This document shows, piece after piece, positions 1 through 12,120 of a DNA stretch of 64,000 bases. Source of the DNA: Kazachstania africana CBS 2517 (lineage: Eukaryota > Ascomycota > Saccharomycetes > Saccharomycetales > Saccharomycetaceae). The stretch spans positions 496,001 to 560,000 of the forward strand of contig NC_018944.1 in the NCBI RefSeq assembly GCF_000304475.1. Direction: 5' to 3'. The notes below the pieces were generated by a model, which saw only the letters and a list, made by a program, of their open reading frames with translations, did not search any database and was not told the origin of the DNA. Within the stretch, counting starts at the first letter, position 1. Every line of letters starts with the position of its first letter. Made by a program: the position numbers and the translations under genes.

Positions 1-1515
1 GTCTCTTAATAATTTGATAGATTCAATAGTTTGTTGTTCCAGACCGTGCATAATATCAATAACCAAAATGGCGATGTTACATAGAGAAGAACCCCTTGAA
101 CGTAAATTAGAGAAAGATTCGTGACCTGGGGTATCGATAACCAATAAACCTGGAACGTCTAAAGTTTGTTTTTCGTACTTTGTCATAGTTTCAGTCTTTT
201 GTTTAATAGCATCAATTGGGAAATAAGTGGCACCAATTTGTTGGGTAATACCACCTGCTTCACCACCTTGAACATTGGTTTGTCTGATTTTATCTAATAA
301 TTTAGTTTTACCGGTATCAACATGACCCAAGATACAACAGATTGGAGAACGTAGGTCCTTCTTGTTGGAAACAGCAGGAGATGCTGTTGGAGCTGGTGCA
401 GCTTGTCTAACAATTTCTTCGATTTTGTCTTCTGCTTTTTCAGCTTCAGAAATTTGCACAGGTGTTGGTTCAGTAGAAGTGTTAGTAGTTTCCCCTTCCT
501 CGGCAGTTTCCTCTTGTACTGGGGCAACTTCTGTTTCATCCTCCTCGCCAAGATCTAAGTTTTCCCAGTCATCGATTAATATTTCATCGGCAAGATCATC
601 TGAAATCTTTTCAGTGGTGAAATCTTTCTTAACAGTAGTGGTTTCGGTTTGTGACTTGCCTTGGTCTTGGGTGGTTCTCTTCTTCTTCTTGGAATAAACG
701 ATTTTCTTTGGTTTTTGAACAGCGGCTTCGTCATTATCATTTTCTAACTTAGCTAAACCAGCAACTTTGACGTTACCAGCGGCTAATAATGCAGCACGCC
801 TTCTTTCAAGAAGCTTCTTTTCTTCCTTTTGCTTTTTGGTTAATAATTTACCTTCAGCCTTCAATTTTTCACGTTTAGCCTTTTCCTTTTCTTTCTTTGC
901 TTGCCTGCTTTTCTCTTTTTCTTCTTCTTCCTTAGCTAATCTTTCTTCTTCTTCTTTTTCTAATCTTTCTTCTTCTTCTCTGGCTAATCTTTCTTCCTCT
1001 TCTAATTGTTTCTTCAATTCTAATTGACGTTTCAAAGCGGCTAAACCAGCTGGAATTTTCTTAGCAGGCTTCTTAGTAGAAGTGGTGGTCTTTTTATCAT
1101 CATTCTTTTCTTTCTTTGCCGCAGCAGCAGCTTCAATATTTTGTTTATTCAATTCCTTGTTTTGTTCCTTTTGGGCTTGTTGCTGAGCTCTCTTTCTGGC
1201 AGCTTGTTCTTTCTTCTTTTGCTTTTCCTTTTCCTTCTTCTCTTTTTCCTTTTCCTTCTTAGACTTCAAAATTGATGGTTTAGATTCTTCAGCTTTCTTT
1301 TCTTGCTTCTTTTTAGAACTCTTTAAAGCAGACATGAAATCATCAGCTGCGACGGCATCTTCTTCTTGACCTTCATCTGGTTGTGGAGTATTTTCAGTAG
1401 TGGTTACATCGACTGAAGATTCGGCAGGAGTACCGATTTCTTCAGATTGAGGTAAATCTTCTTCAAAATCTTCGTCCCAGTAGTTTTGCTGGTTCTTCTT
1501 ACTCTTCTTTGCCAT
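1..1515 (-). CDS. FUN12: Translation initiation factor eIF5B, 5' part (truncated by window edge)
   Basis: eIF5B is the GTPase that joins ribosomal subunits at the end of translation initiation in the cytoplasm. The visible 505 codons start [20 protein letters not shown] and continue with a long lysine/glutamate-rich low-complexity N-terminal region, as in yeast Fun12. The GTPase domain begins near residue 397 with G1 motif GHVDTGKT, followed by the switch-1 segment GGITQQIGA and G3 motif DTPGHE. The G4 NKxD motif and the beta-barrel domains lie beyond the left edge. The start codon is the first ATG, directly in front of the conserved MAKKSKK stretch. Identification rests on the G motifs and the eIF5B-specific sequence between them and is secure; only the N-terminal part can be judged. 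Confidence 0.96.
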   Translation of the reverse strand, partial: MAKKSKKNQQNYWDEDFEEDLPQSEEIGTPAESSVDVTTTENTPQPDEGQEEDAVAADDFMSALKSSKKKQEKKAEESKPSILKSKKEKEKEKKEKEKQKKKEQAARKRAQQQAQKEQNKELNKQNIEAAAAAKKEKNDDKKTTTSTKKPAKKIPAGLAALKRQLELKKQLEEEERLAREEEERLEKEEEERLAKEEEEKEKSRQAKKEKEKAKREKLKAEGKLLTKKQKEEKKLLERRRAALLAAGNVKVAGLAKLENDNDEAAVQKPKKIVYSKKKKRTTQDQGKSQTETTTVKKDFTTEKISDDLADEILIDDWENLDLGEEDETEVAPVQEETAEEGETTNTSTEPTPVQISEAEKAEDKIEEIVRQAAPAPTASPAVSNKKDLRSPICCILGHVDTGKTKLLDKIRQTNVQGGEAGGITQQIGATYFPIDAIKQKTETMTKYEKQTLDVPGLLVIDTPGHESFSNLRSRGSSLCNIAILVIDIMHGLEQQTIESIKLLRD

Positions 1516-2761
1516 GATTTAATCGAATGATTTTGTTTATGGTCTTTCACTATTTTAATTACTAAAGTTTTACTTTCTTTTCTATAATTTTCACTCACAT
1601 CATCATTGAACTAAAATTCACTAAAAAATTGAAAAATTTTCTGCATACATTTGACAAATGGCCGAAATTTCAAATTTTGGTGCGAAAGCTGAAAAAATTG
1701 ATTTGAAATGATCACGTGGTTTGAGTCAGTTTGGCAATGAAAATTTATCTTTGGAACGCCCTGGCAGTGATTGCTAGACACTGGTTTTGATAGTGATTTA
1801 GAGTGAGCAATTGTGGCATTAGTAGGTCTCTGCTATGTCTTGCTGCGGTAATAAAAACGATCAGAGAGACTAGCCGCGGAGAAGGAATGGAATTTAGCAG
1901 TAAAATGGGGAAAGAAATAGTCAAATTGTAAAGTGGCTCCTCCAGCTTAAATAGACCGCAGAGTGTCGGATTTGGTAGACTAAAAGCACCAATTGCTACG
2001 AGGTGTAACCGCGGTTAATTTCACTTTTAGTGCTTGGAGAGTATCTTTTTCTTGTCACTTTTTGTACAAAAAAGTTAATTTGGAAAAATTATTATAAAAA
2101 CACTCCACTTTCTATGGCTAACCGCCAAGCCACAACAAGATGAAAAGCTAAACTTTGATGTCCACGAGATGTGTGTGTTTGTGCGTTTGTCTGTGTATCA
2201 TGGACATTACAAGTTGCTCTTTACTGGAAGAAACCAAGATTTCTGGTGGGCGGTTAATCACAGTTCGAATATGTTAGCCGCTGGTGGAGGGATGAATAGC
2301 CGTGACCTCACATTGATTATATGAGTATTTGTTATCCCACTGAAGGCCATCCCGGCCACTGAATGCATTACTGCCACGGCAACTCTGTGATGGATGCGTT
2401 CAATTTGGTGTTTGGCGGTTGATTGGCATTGTCACGTGCGACACGATGTCGTGCAATATGACTTTTGCTTTTTTTTTTTCTTTCCATAGTGGTGGCAAAC
2501 GTGAAAATGTGAGAGAACAAGACGAAGACAAAAAAATTATCACATAATACTATTGACTGTATTTTTGGAAGTATTTATACCTATCGTTAGGAGCTACAAG
2601 TGAAGTGGGTTAACTATTTGTGGTATCTGTCAGGTGGTTCTTACTGTTGGTTTCAATATTCTATCTTCATAACTCTGACGTTCTTTTAATTAGTTCGTTT
2701 TCAATCAATTTATCAAAAGGAAAACAAAACACAGAAGAAGTAAGTAATAACTAAAATTATC
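1516..2761. other. Divergent FUN12/RPB2 intergenic region
   Basis: About 1.2 kb between two divergent, highly expressed genes, unusually long for this window. It contains CACGTG boxes near 1711 and 2434 and a T tract near 2469-2482. I see no tRNA, no convincing open frame, and no snoRNA that I can support with box motifs plus structure. The content is best explained as two promoters. Confidence 0.5.
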
Positions 2762-5700
2762 ATGTCAAATGAAGAATATTATGAGGATGATCCATATGGA
2801 TTTGAAGACGAGAGTGCCCCAATTACAGCAGAAGATTCCTGGGCTGTAATCTCTTCCTTTTTCAGGGAAAAAGGTTTAGTATCACAACAATTGGATTCAT
2901 TCAACCAATTCGTTGATTACACTTTACAAGATATCATATCAGAAGATTCAACACTTATATTAGAACAATTAGCACAACATACCACCGAGGCTGATAATAT
3001 CAGTAGAAAATATGAGATTAGTTTTGGTAAAATTTATGTTACTAAACCAATGGTTAATGAATCTGATGGTGTTACTCATGCTTTATATCCACAAGAAGCT
3101 CGTTTACGTAATCTAACGTATTCATCTGGTCTTTTCGTAGATGTAAGGAAGAGAACTTACGAAGCCGTTGACGTTCCTGGTAGAGACTTAAAATATGAAT
3201 TAATTGCTGAAGAATCCGAAGATGATAGTGAAAGTGGTAAAGTCTTTATTGGTCGTTTACCAATCATGTTAAGATCTAAGAATTGTTACTTAAGTGATGC
3301 TACCGAATCTGATTTATACAAATTGAAAGAATGTCCATTTGATATGGGTGGTTATTTCATTATTAATGGTTCTGAAAAAGTTTTAATCGCTCAAGAACGT
3401 TCTGCAGGTAATATTGTCCAAGTTTTCAAGAAAGCTGCACCATCTCCAATATCTCATGTTGCAGAAATTAGATCTGCCCTAGAAAAAGGTTCAAGATTTA
3501 TTAGTACTTTACAAGTTAAATTATATGGTCGTGAAAGTAGTTCATCCCGTACAATTAAGGCGACACTTCCTTATATTAAACAAGATATTCCTATTGTCAT
3601 TATCTTTAGAGCCCTTGGTATTATTCCAGATGGTGAAATCTTAGAACATATTTGTTACGATGTCAATGACTGGCAAATGTTAGAAATGTTAAAACCTTGT
3701 GTTGAAGATGGTTTCGTTATTCAAGATCGTGAAACAGCTTTAGATTTTATTGGTCGTCGTGGTACTGCATTGGGTATTAAAAAGGAAAAAAGAATTCAAT
3801 ATGCTAAAGACATTTTACAAAAAGAATTTTTACCTCATATTACTCAATTAGAAGGTTTTGAAAGTAGAAAAGCTTTCTTCCTTGGTTATATGATTAATAG
3901 ATTATTGCTTTGTGCATTAGATCGTAAAGATCAAGATGATCGTGATCATTTCGGTAAAAAGAGATTAGATCTTGCTGGTCCTCTATTAGGTCAACTTTTC
4001 AAAACTTTATTCAGAAAATTAACAAAAGATATATTCCGTTATATGCAAAGAACAGTGGAAGAAGCCAATGATTTCAATATGAAATTAGCTATCAATGCTA
4101 AAACAATCACTTCTGGTTTGAAGTATGCTCTTGCTACTGGTAATTGGGGTGAACAGAAGAAAGCTATGTCTTCAAGAGCTGGTGTCTCTCAAGTTTTAAA
4201 TCGTTATACTTATTCGTCCACATTATCACATTTAAGAAGAACTAATACTCCTATTGGTCGTGACGGTAAATTGGCTAAACCACGTCAATTACATAATACT
4301 CATTGGGGTTTAGTTTGTCCTGCTGAAACTCCTGAAGGTCAAGCTTGTGGTTTAGTTAAGAACCTTTCCTTAATGTCTTGTATTTCTGTCGGAACAGATC
4401 CAATGCCGATTATTACCTTCTTAAGTGAATGGGGTATGGAACCTCTGGAAGATTATATCCCACATCAATCTCCTGATGCTACAAGAGTTTTCGTTAATGG
4501 TGTCTGGCATGGTGTTCACAGAAATCCTGCTAGATTGATGGAAACTTTAAGAACTTTAAGAAGAAAAGGTGATATTAACCCTGAAGTTTCTATGATTAGA
4601 GATATTCGTGAAAAGGAATTGAAGATTTTCACTGATGCTGGTAGAGTTTACAGACCATTATTTATTGTTGAAGATGATGAAGCTCTTGGACATAAAGAAT
4701 TGAAGGTTAGAAAAGGTCACATCAATAAATTAATGGCAACTGAATATCAAGATATTGAAGGTGGTTTTGAAGATTCAGAAGAATATACTTGGACTTCTTT
4801 GTTAAATGAAGGTTTAGTTGAGTATATTGATGCTGAAGAAGAAGAAACTATATTAATTGCTATGCAACCTGAAGATCTTGAACCAATGGGAGAGGAAGAA
4901 GAAACTCAAAACGATACTGCAATGGACCCAGCTAAACGTATTAAGGCTACTCAAAATGCAACAACTTTCACACATTGTGAAATTCACCCATCAATGATTC
5001 TTGGTGTTGCTGCATCTATTATTCCATTCCCAGATCACAACCAATCTCCACGTAATACTTATCAATCCGCTATGGGTAAACAAGCAATGGGTGTGTTCTT
5101 AACAAACTTCAACGTTCGTATGGATACAATGGCAAATATTCTGTACTATCCTCAAAAACCATTAGGCACCACCCGTGCTATGGAATACCTAAAATTCAGA
5201 GAATTACCTGCTGGTCAAAATGCTATCGTAGCAATTGCATGTTATTCTGGTTATAACCAAGAAGATTCTATGATTATGAATCAATCTTCAATTGATAGAG
5301 GTTTATTCAGATCTTTATTCTTTAGATCATATATGGATCAAGAAAAGAAATATGGTATGTCGATCACAGAAACCTTTGAAAAACCACATCGTACAAATAC
5401 ATTAAGAATGAAACATGGAACTTACGATAAATTAGATGATGATGGTCTAATCGCACCTGGTGTAAGAGTATCTGGTGAAGATATCATTATAGGTAAAACC
5501 ACTCCAATTTCACCAGATGAAGAAGAATTAGGTCAAAGAACAGCATACCATTCTAAACGTGATGCTTCTACTCCATTGAGAAGTACTGAAAATGGTATAG
5601 TTGATCAAGTCTTAATTACAACAAATCAAGATGGTCTAAAATTTGTTAAAGTTCGTGTCAGAACGACAAAGGTTCCTCAAATTGGTGACAAGTTTGCTTC

Positions 5701-6430
5701 GCGTCACGGTCAAAAAGGTACTATTGGTATTACTTACCGTAGAGAAGATATGCCATTTACAGCGGATGGTATTGTACCAGATTTAATTATAAACCCTCAT
5801 GCTATCCCATCACGTATGACAGTGGCACATTTAATTGAATGCTTATTGAGTAAAGTGGCTGCCCTTTCTGGTAATGAAGGTGATGCTTCTCCATTTACTG
5901 ATATTACTGTTGAAGGTATATCGAAATTATTACGTGAACATGGTTATCACTCTCGTGGTTTTGAAGTCATGTACAATGGACATACGGGTAAAAAATTAAT
6001 GGCACAAATATTTTTTGGTCCTACCTATTACCAACGTTTGAGACATATGGTAGATGATAAGATCCATGCAAGGGCTCGTGGTCCAATGCAAGTCTTAACT
6101 AGACAACCTGTTGAGGGTAGATCAAGAGATGGTGGTTTAAGATTTGGTGAAATGGAACGTGATTGTATGATTGCACATGGTGCTGCAGCTTTCTTAAAGG
6201 AAAGATTAATGGAAGCTTCAGATGCCTTTAGAGTTCATATTTGTGGTAATTGTGGTTTAATGTCAGTTATTGCTAAATTAAGTCATAACCAATTTGAATG
6301 TAAAGGTTGTAACAACAAGATCGACATTTATCAAATTCATATTCCATACGCTGCCAAATTGCTATTCCAAGAACTGATGGCAATGAACATTACCCCACGT
6401 CTATTTACTGATCGTTCTAGAGATTTTTAG
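2762..6430 (+). CDS. RPB2: RNA polymerase II second-largest subunit Rpb2
   Basis: Rpb2 forms one half of the Pol II active-centre cleft in the nucleus. The protein has 1222 residues, against 1224 in S. cerevisiae, and begins with the acidic [17 protein letters not shown] segment. Diagnostic motifs are present: [13 protein letters not shown] in the hybrid-binding region, [15 protein letters not shown], and [12 protein letters not shown] near the clamp. The C-terminal zinc-binding site has cysteines at about residues 1161, 1164, 1180 and 1183. Codon use is strongly biased to preferred yeast codons, as expected for an abundant protein. RPB2 next to MRPL23 matches S. cerevisiae YOR151C-YOR150W. 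Confidence 0.99.
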   Translation: MSNEEYYEDDPYGFEDESAPITAEDSWAVISSFFREKGLVSQQLDSFNQFVDYTLQDIISEDSTLILEQLAQHTTEADNISRKYEISFGKIYVTKPMVNESDGVTHALYPQEARLRNLTYSSGLFVDVRKRTYEAVDVPGRDLKYELIAEESEDDSESGKVFIGRLPIMLRSKNCYLSDATESDLYKLKECPFDMGGYFIINGSEKVLIAQERSAGNIVQVFKKAAPSPISHVAEIRSALEKGSRFISTLQVKLYGRESSSSRTIKATLPYIKQDIPIVIIFRALGIIPDGEILEHICYDVNDWQMLEMLKPCVEDGFVIQDRETALDFIGRRGTALGIKKEKRIQYAKDILQKEFLPHITQLEGFESRKAFFLGYMINRLLLCALDRKDQDDRDHFGKKRLDLAGPLLGQLFKTLFRKLTKDIFRYMQRTVEEANDFNMKLAINAKTITSGLKYALATGNWGEQKKAMSSRAGVSQVLNRYTYSSTLSHLRRTNTPIGRDGKLAKPRQLHNTHWGLVCPAETPEGQACGLVKNLSLMSCISVGTDPMPIITFLSEWGMEPLEDYIPHQSPDATRVFVNGVWHGVHRNPARLMETLRTLRRKGDINPEVSMIRDIREKELKIFTDAGRVYRPLFIVEDDEALGHKELKVRKGHINKLMATEYQDIEGGFEDSEEYTWTSLLNEGLVEYIDAEEEETILIAMQPEDLEPMGEEEETQNDTAMDPAKRIKATQNATTFTHCEIHPSMILGVAASIIPFPDHNQSPRNTYQSAMGKQAMGVFLTNFNVRMDTMANILYYPQKPLGTTRAMEYLKFRELPAGQNAIVAIACYSGYNQEDSMIMNQSSIDRGLFRSLFFRSYMDQEKKYGMSITETFEKPHRTNTLRMKHGTYDKLDDDGLIAPGVRVSGEDIIIGKTTPISPDEEELGQRTAYHSKRDASTPLRSTENGIVDQVLITTNQDGLKFVKVRVRTTKVPQIGDKFASRHGQKGTIGITYRREDMPFTADGIVPDLIINPHAIPSRMTVAHLIECLLSKVAALSGNEGDASPFTDITVEGISKLLREHGYHSRGFEVMYNGHTGKKLMAQIFFGPTYYQRLRHMVDDKIHARARGPMQVLTRQPVEGRSRDGGLRFGEMERDCMIAHGAAAFLKERLMEASDAFRVHICGNCGLMSVIAKLSHNQFECKGCNNKIDIYQIHIPYAAKLLFQELMAMNITPRLFTDRSRDF

Positions 6431-6724
6431 ATGACGACATACATATATAAATCATGAAACAAAAATAACTATAATAAAAAAAATAAAAATAATAAAAGAA
6501 AACATATAAATAAGGTTCAAAAATGAAAAATGAATACGACATAGATTAACAAATGAACTTTGAACTCTCACTGTTGTATATAATCACGTAGGTGTATAAT
6601 TCTATAAAGATGTAATATAGTTCTAAAAGAAAGTAAATGCTAACCCGATTGTTGATTTTATATACAGCTTGGAAGGGAAAGTTATTATATCGTACAGAAT
6701 ATATATACAGACTAGCTCAGTTCA

Positions 6725-7213
6725 TCAAATGAAGCCTTTGTCTCCAATATCCTCCTTTTTTTTAATTGAAGGCTGTTGATATGCATAAGCCGTAATATTA
6801 TGCTTATAAGGATGTTCGCTACCGTCAAACACCTTGAGCCTTGCTAATCGAGTTTTTCTAAGCCTGTTCTTGGGTAACATACCACTCACTGCTCTTTTCA
6901 ATATTTCCCCATAACCTTGATCACTAATGATCCGGTTCACACTCTTTAATTTCAGACTACCAGGCCTTCCAGTGTGTGACCAATACATCTTTTCTTCAAA
7001 TTTGTCGCCTGTAAGTCTCAATTTCTGACAATTAGTCACTACTACGTAATCACCCATATCTTGGGATGGATGATAGACTGGTTTATGCTTCCCCATTAGT
7101 GTAATAGCAATAGATGAAGCTAATCGACCTACGGTTCTGGTATCCCTCGCTAAGTCAACATGGTGCCACAGCCTTGCAAAAGCCAGACCTGTATGACCAA
7201 TCTTTTGAGACAT
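6725..7213 (-). CDS. MRPL23: Mitochondrial large-subunit ribosomal protein uL13m
   Basis: A component of the mitochondrial 54S ribosomal subunit. The 162-residue protein has the uL13 core: [21 protein letters not shown] at the N-terminus, GDYVVVTNC, the HTGRPGSLK loop and the GMLPKNRLR motif. The C-terminal extension ending [10 protein letters not shown] is typical of the yeast mitochondrial form. It is convergent with RPB2, as in S. cerevisiae (YOR150W). The short N-terminus before the fold means that any import signal is small. The start is the ATG immediately before [15 protein letters not shown]. Confidence 0.96.
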   Translation of the reverse strand: MSQKIGHTGLAFARLWHHVDLARDTRTVGRLASSIAITLMGKHKPVYHPSQDMGDYVVVTNCQKLRLTGDKFEEKMYWSHTGRPGSLKLKSVNRIISDQGYGEILKRAVSGMLPKNRLRKTRLARLKVFDGSEHPYKHNITAYAYQQPSIKKKEDIGDKGFI

Positions 7214-7461
7214 TGCAATTTTAGTGGACTAGTATAGATTTGAAAACCAGGGCCTGCACCGCAATCACTACCGCCTTTTTCTTTCTCGAAGACCTGCCTT
7301 TGAATGGACTTTACCATTTCGAGATTTCGAACTATTTCATTTTTTTCCATACGCGGAATATCATTATATCGAAGAAAAGTAGACACTATAAATACAAATG
7401 TGTTGTTATGTATAAGATGATTCTATAAGCTGCCATCGAAAGATTATTTACAATTAAGATA

Positions 7462-9351
7462 TTATGCATTCATTTCAACATCACTATATCCTTCATCATC
7501 ATCACTTCCTTCTTGGACATCGCCATTTTCTACTTCTTGTGCGATTTCCTGCGTTTCACTTTCGTCAACGTCACTGTCTTCGTAGTAACTTTCACCTGAA
7601 TCTTCTTCACCATCCTCTATCAACCCAGCATCGTCTAATTCTTCGTTGTACTCGACGTCATCTTCTTCGGTTTGATCTATTTCATTTGGATTATGCATTT
7701 CTTCTTTGGTTCCGTAAGTGTAATCCATCTCTAATCTATCCCATGTATATTCCAATCTTATCTTAAGAGCTGTCAGCCTGTCCAATAAAGCTGCACGACT
7801 TTTCACAGTAGCATGCAAGGATGACAAGGTTTTCGTTAAATTCGGGACGGAGACCAGATAGCCACCATGTATAATAAGACACCATTTCACCCAGATATTA
7901 AGAGAACGTTGACGGTTAGATTGTCTCGCTATTCTTTCAGCCAATCTCTCTAATAAAATAACGGATAAAGTTGGCTTTATTCTCATTATCGTGTCTCTAA
8001 TCATCTTATCGTCGCGGTTATTCAACACTGTTTCAAGTAAAGAATGATCATTGGATTGTAATGCTTGCGTTAGGACCACTGCAAATGTTCCTGTTACAGG
8101 ATTCTTTTTTTTCTTTTTTGGTACATTAGACAATGCTAGCGGTATTTTATCAGCAAGAGATTCGAATTCACTTGGCTCACTTTCTCTATCGTCTTCTGCG
8201 TGGTTGCTGGTTTCGATCTCTAATTGTTTTATAACGTCTTCGACATGCTTGAAATTATCACCTGATGTAACTCTTGCGTTACCTTCTTGGTAAGTCTTTG
8301 TTGCTGCCACATCTTGGCCATAAAGAGAACGATCTGTCGAACGATTATTCTTTCTATGTGCGATATCTAATTCAATAGTATAATCATCTGATACTTCCTT
8401 CCATTGAATTTGCTTGAAAAATGGCACAGTTGCATTTTGTAGATAAGAAACCGTGAGGATATCTTTATTGATGAATGCATTGAAAAGTGGAATTTTATTA
8501 GAATTATTTGGATCGATTGCACTGATTTTTTTGCTATGTTGTTTTGATTTTTGAGCTCTTCTCTTATTAGTATTTGTAATTAACGGATCGACGAAGATTT
8601 CCACTGAGCCATCTTCTGTTGTTGTAACAATGACGTTGTCGTCAGAATGAGACATAGATGTAACATTTGCTTGAGATACCAAGACGCTCTTAGTCAACCC
8701 AGATGCGATATCATAGACATTTAAGAATCTATCATTTTCTGCTCCAGATATAAAGTACTCTTTACTTAGTGGCTCTAGAATAGTAACTGGTGAAACATGG
8801 CCTGGAAATGTCATAGTAACAGATTTTTGAGCTACATCAACTAAAAAGATTTGATGAGATGCAAGTAATAATGTATTTTCGCTGACAAAGCCAATTCTGT
8901 TCAAGCCAGTACATGATTCAACTTTAAAATGCCTTTGTAATTTCAACTCAACTAGATCAAATTCATAGATAATATCATCTGAATCAATACAGTAGAGCTT
9001 CTTGGCACTATCGACAACGACAATATCCTTGATTTCATAGGAATTGTCTGTTGACAATTTGAATAATATTTCATGAGATAGAGGAGAATATAACCAAATT
9101 TCACCGTTGCTTAGACCAATTAAGACACATAAAGTTTCGGTAGAAGAAACCAGTGTCCATTTTAAAGAGGTTACTCTTGATTTAGAATCATCTAAATAGA
9201 GAAAATTCTCATTTAATAGGCCATAATTATCTGATTTTTGAGTGGGTTCGACTGATATACGCTGTTTATCTAATGCAATAGAGACGTAACATAGATAGCG
9301 ACCGGTCGGATCGTAACTAGATAAAACCACTGGAGACTGTGTCGCAGACAT
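7462..9351 (-). CDS. UTP5: t-UTP/UtpA subunit of the small-subunit processome, Utp5
   Basis: Utp5 is a nucleolar WD-repeat protein of the UtpA (t-UTP) complex, needed for Pol I transcription and early 18S rRNA processing. The 629-residue protein shows the N-terminal beta-propeller region, with the conserved PGHVSPVTILEPL and FISGAENDRFLNVYDI segments. The family hallmark GNARVTSGDNFKHV follows, then the helical Utp12-type domain with QALQSNDHSLLETVLNNRD and ERLAERIARQSNRQ, and a very acidic C-terminal tail. Length is close to yeast Utp5 (643). In S. cerevisiae UTP5 is on chromosome IV, so its place between MRPL23 and SPP2 (where SMP3 lies in S. cerevisiae) is a rearrangement. Its promoter has a PAC/RRPE pair. 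Confidence 0.97.
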   Translation of the reverse strand: MSATQSPVVLSSYDPTGRYLCYVSIALDKQRISVEPTQKSDNYGLLNENFLYLDDSKSRVTSLKWTLVSSTETLCVLIGLSNGEIWLYSPLSHEILFKLSTDNSYEIKDIVVVDSAKKLYCIDSDDIIYEFDLVELKLQRHFKVESCTGLNRIGFVSENTLLLASHQIFLVDVAQKSVTMTFPGHVSPVTILEPLSKEYFISGAENDRFLNVYDIASGLTKSVLVSQANVTSMSHSDDNVIVTTTEDGSVEIFVDPLITNTNKRRAQKSKQHSKKISAIDPNNSNKIPLFNAFINKDILTVSYLQNATVPFFKQIQWKEVSDDYTIELDIAHRKNNRSTDRSLYGQDVAATKTYQEGNARVTSGDNFKHVEDVIKQLEIETSNHAEDDRESEPSEFESLADKIPLALSNVPKKKKKNPVTGTFAVVLTQALQSNDHSLLETVLNNRDDKMIRDTIMRIKPTLSVILLERLAERIARQSNRQRSLNIWVKWCLIIHGGYLVSVPNLTKTLSSLHATVKSRAALLDRLTALKIRLEYTWDRLEMDYTYGTKEEMHNPNEIDQTEEDDVEYNEELDDAGLIEDGEEDSGESYYEDSDVDESETQEIAQEVENGDVQEGSDDDEGYSDVEMNA

Positions 9352-9459
9352 GCTGTCGTATACTTGAGAGTGCCTGTGGAAATATTGATGCTGTTAGTGC
9401 GACGTACTATTCATCATCTATACTACTGAAGCTCATCAAATAATTTTTCAAGAACTGAG

Positions 9460-9494
9460 CTCATCGCAAGAAGGACAGAATCTGAAAAATTTTC
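9460..9494. promoter_or_regulatory. PAC and RRPE ribosome-biogenesis promoter motifs
   Basis: CTCATCG (reverse complement of the PAC core CGATGAG) lies at 9460-9466 and an RRPE-like TGAAAAATTTTC at 9483-9494. This pair, 110-140 bp upstream of the UTP5 start, is the signature of the yeast ribosome-biogenesis regulon (Dot6/Tod6 and Stb3 sites), which fits UTP5. The divergent neighbour SPP2 shares the interval. Confidence 0.7.
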
Positions 9495-9653
9495 CAATGC
9501 TCGTTCTTCGTGATTTGTATGTTGAGAGCAAAATATTATTAAATAAGCCAAAGAAGGTCATCAATCCTTGGAAGTCAGTTAGCTTGGACGGTGGACTCTG
9601 GCTAGTTGTGTCGTGGTTGAGTGACAGATACGTTGGAGTCACGGAGGTGAAAG

Positions 9654-10148
9654 ATGTCGTTTTCGCTGAATATAAAGAGCAAAGGCAAAAACAAGAAGAA
9701 GAGATCGAAACCAGCTGGAAGTACTGTGGATATATTTAACGAAGGTGTTGATGGGTTACAAGATGAGGAACTAGCTTCTAGCAAGAAACGAAAGATACGA
9801 ATTACGGAAATCTCAAAGTTTACAGAAGAAAATGAAAATGCAAAGAAAGATGCAGAATTAGTGATATCGATGGATAATACTGACGAGCCTACGAAGATGG
9901 TGACATCTGTGGAAGAGTACGAGACCGTGCCCGTGGAGTTGTTTGGCGAAGCAATGCTTCGAGGCATGGGCTGGGATGGCAAGTATGAAAAAGAGGAAGA
10001 AAAAGCTAAATCAATAAATGAAAAGAAACAGATTCATCCGGAGGGATTAGGTATAGGTGCTAAAGGTTCTAATGCTAGTCTGGCAGCTGATATTGAATCT
10101 TTCATGCCCGTTGTCAAAGTAAAGAAGCAAAACTCAGATGATAAATAA
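9654..10148 (+). CDS. SPP2: Spliceosome activation factor Spp2 (G-patch partner of Prp2)
   Basis: Spp2 binds and stimulates the DEAH ATPase Prp2 before the first step of splicing. The 164-residue protein has a basic, lysine-rich N-terminus. The G-patch-like core VPVELFGEAMLRGMGWDGKY lies near residues 93-112, followed by HPEGLGIGAKG and the C-terminal SFMPVVKVKK motif, all matching yeast Spp2 (185 residues). It lies next to MDM32 in convergent orientation, as in S. cerevisiae YOR148C-YOR147W. The ATG before SFSLNIKSKGKNKKK is the natural start. Confidence 0.95.
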   Translation: MSFSLNIKSKGKNKKKRSKPAGSTVDIFNEGVDGLQDEELASSKKRKIRITEISKFTEENENAKKDAELVISMDNTDEPTKMVTSVEEYETVPVELFGEAMLRGMGWDGKYEKEEEKAKSINEKKQIHPEGLGIGAKGSNASLAADIESFMPVVKVKKQNSDDK

Positions 10149-10284
10149 AAAAAATGGTTTCCTTTTAAGAATGTAAACTAATATATTGATATTATTCTTT
10201 CTATATACATGAGGTCGCTAATTTTGGGTATCTATATAAGCAACACGATCTCATGTAAAATGACATACGTTAAAAAATTTGTTT

Positions 10285-12120
10285 CTAAATTAAAGCGTTA
10301 TTGGTAAAACCAAATAATAATAATTGGGAAGCAAATGAACTTCCCCAATGTCGCATCCATTGATCTTTGTTTTTAAACTCCCATTCTTCTACCATTTTTA
10401 GTAAATCAACGTAAAGTTCCATACTCAATTGATCATAGATGCCAGTTTCTTGGAATAGTACTGTATTTTCCAAACTCTTAATGTTTTTGACAATCCGACA
10501 ATTTAAAATAATTTCATTATCAACTGGATTATAACCATTACCTGCAACTATCTTAGAGTCATTACCATTCGATATTGTTTCCCTTGAATCATGAAACTTG
10601 ATAATTGTTTTCTTATCGTCCTCTTTCGATCTCAATATTGTGACATTTGGATATGATCTTTTTCTTCTAATTGAGACGTTTGGCATTGGATGACCTATCT
10701 GTGGCTCACTATTATCATAAGTAGACTCGTGAGACAATATTCTTTGTAAATTAACAAATGAAACAATTGGTTTCAATTCATCTAATGACATAATTTTTTC
10801 ACCAGTGGATAAAGTTGGTGGTTTTGCAGGCAATGAAGCTTTTAAATCTTTAAACTTGAATTTCAAGTCAATAACGAGATATTTATCTGATAAATCTTCA
10901 TCGTTATGAGGTAACATAATATCTGCTATAATATCGACATTACCATCTTGAATCCAGTTAAAAGTGTCTGTATCAGCTAAACCAATCTTGGAAACATTGA
11001 TTGAATTCAATCTAAGTCTTGTAATTCTCTTCCAAGATGAAGATAAATCATTTTTCAAATCATTCAAATATGATAATTTATGCTGCCTCTTATGAAAACT
11101 GAACATTGAATTATTGATTGAGCCTGTTATCACATTTGCATTCAGAAAATCTACAACCATTTGATTGAATCTCAGTTTAGGAATATCGAGGTTGAAAATA
11201 GATATGTTGTAAAAAGTGGTTCCTCTATTTCTAGCAGCATGATTTTCAATTAGTTGGAAAGAAGAATCACTTACGGTGATATTGTTTAGTTGATAATTAT
11301 GGTTCATGAACCAATTTATAAGTAATGCATTTTTGTCCTCGCTATCACTGTTATGATTAATCACTGTGTCACCTCTCATTCCTAATATTTTCAGATCATT
11401 GATTAGACCATGTCCTTGAATCCATTTTTTCAAAGATAGATTTATTTCAATCTGATGAAAGTTTAAATCAAATTCCAAAAAATTATTTTTTTGATTCTCA
11501 TTAGTTTTCAATTCAACGTTGTGAAACTTGATAAAACCCTTTTTCCATTCAGGAACAAGGGCATCTTGAAATTTGATGTTAATATCATCATTGAAAAGAT
11601 TCAATAAATCCCCAATAGTCTGACCAACTAATTCCTTAGCGAAGACAGTATTGAAGAAAAGTAATAGTAACGACACAGCTGTTGTGGTCTTTAATATCAG
11701 CCACACGACTTGAGATAGTATAATCCACGGAAACAACGTACCTAGTTCATTTTTGGAAAAGGGCCTTTCTTTATCTCGTATTAGCAACCATTTTAGGCCT
11801 GATTTCATTTTCTGGTACTGGGTGTTCAGAGGAGTAGTGTGATTAATGGATGAGCCATGGAATGTTCGTCGAAGCATCAGAGAATTACTATTGATATTCC
11901 TTAAAGGTGATAGAGCCAAACTAGTACTTCTGGACTCTGTTCTTGGGATATGAGATTTGAAAGGGGTATAATTCAACTTTGTAGCAGGTCTATGTCCCAC
12001 AGAAGATGAAAATAATCTATATATCGATTTAGGATGTACTTTGCAATTCAAAATAATCATCTTTTTAAAGTAGCCAGAATGAGTGCTTCGCACAACATTC
12101 AATAGGCTGTTACTTTGCAT
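10285..12120 (-). CDS. MDM32: Mitochondrial inner-membrane protein Mdm32
   Basis: Mdm32 is an inner-membrane protein, paralogous to Mdm31, that maintains mitochondrial shape and inheritance and affects phospholipid metabolism. The 611-residue protein (622 in S. cerevisiae) has a basic, serine-rich presequence without acidic residues in the first 50 positions. A strongly hydrophobic segment spans about residues 129-161, and a second short hydrophobic stretch lies at the C-terminus. The region after the first membrane segment (KELVGQTIGDLLNLFNDDI) is family-specific. Position beside SPP2 favours MDM32 over MDM31. Confidence 0.93.
   Translation of the reverse strand: MQSNSLLNVVRSTHSGYFKKMIILNCKVHPKSIYRLFSSSVGHRPATKLNYTPFKSHIPRTESRSTSLALSPLRNINSNSLMLRRTFHGSSINHTTPLNTQYQKMKSGLKWLLIRDKERPFSKNELGTLFPWIILSQVVWLILKTTTAVSLLLLFFNTVFAKELVGQTIGDLLNLFNDDINIKFQDALVPEWKKGFIKFHNVELKTNENQKNNFLEFDLNFHQIEINLSLKKWIQGHGLINDLKILGMRGDTVINHNSDSEDKNALLINWFMNHNYQLNNITVSDSSFQLIENHAARNRGTTFYNISIFNLDIPKLRFNQMVVDFLNANVITGSINNSMFSFHKRQHKLSYLNDLKNDLSSSWKRITRLRLNSINVSKIGLADTDTFNWIQDGNVDIIADIMLPHNDEDLSDKYLVIDLKFKFKDLKASLPAKPPTLSTGEKIMSLDELKPIVSFVNLQRILSHESTYDNSEPQIGHPMPNVSIRRKRSYPNVTILRSKEDDKKTIIKFHDSRETISNGNDSKIVAGNGYNPVDNEIILNCRIVKNIKSLENTVLFQETGIYDQLSMELYVDLLKMVEEWEFKNKDQWMRHWGSSFASQLLLFGFTNNALI

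Noticed and set aside
2425..2520. Centromere suggested by GTCACGTG (CDEI-like) next to a T tract
   Set aside because: No 80-90 bp region of over 90 percent AT and no CDEIII-like CCGAA core follow.
9497..9739. Plus frame overlapping the start of SPP2
   Set aside because: It occupies the UTP5/SPP2 promoter with its PAC and RRPE motifs and overlaps SPP2 out of frame.
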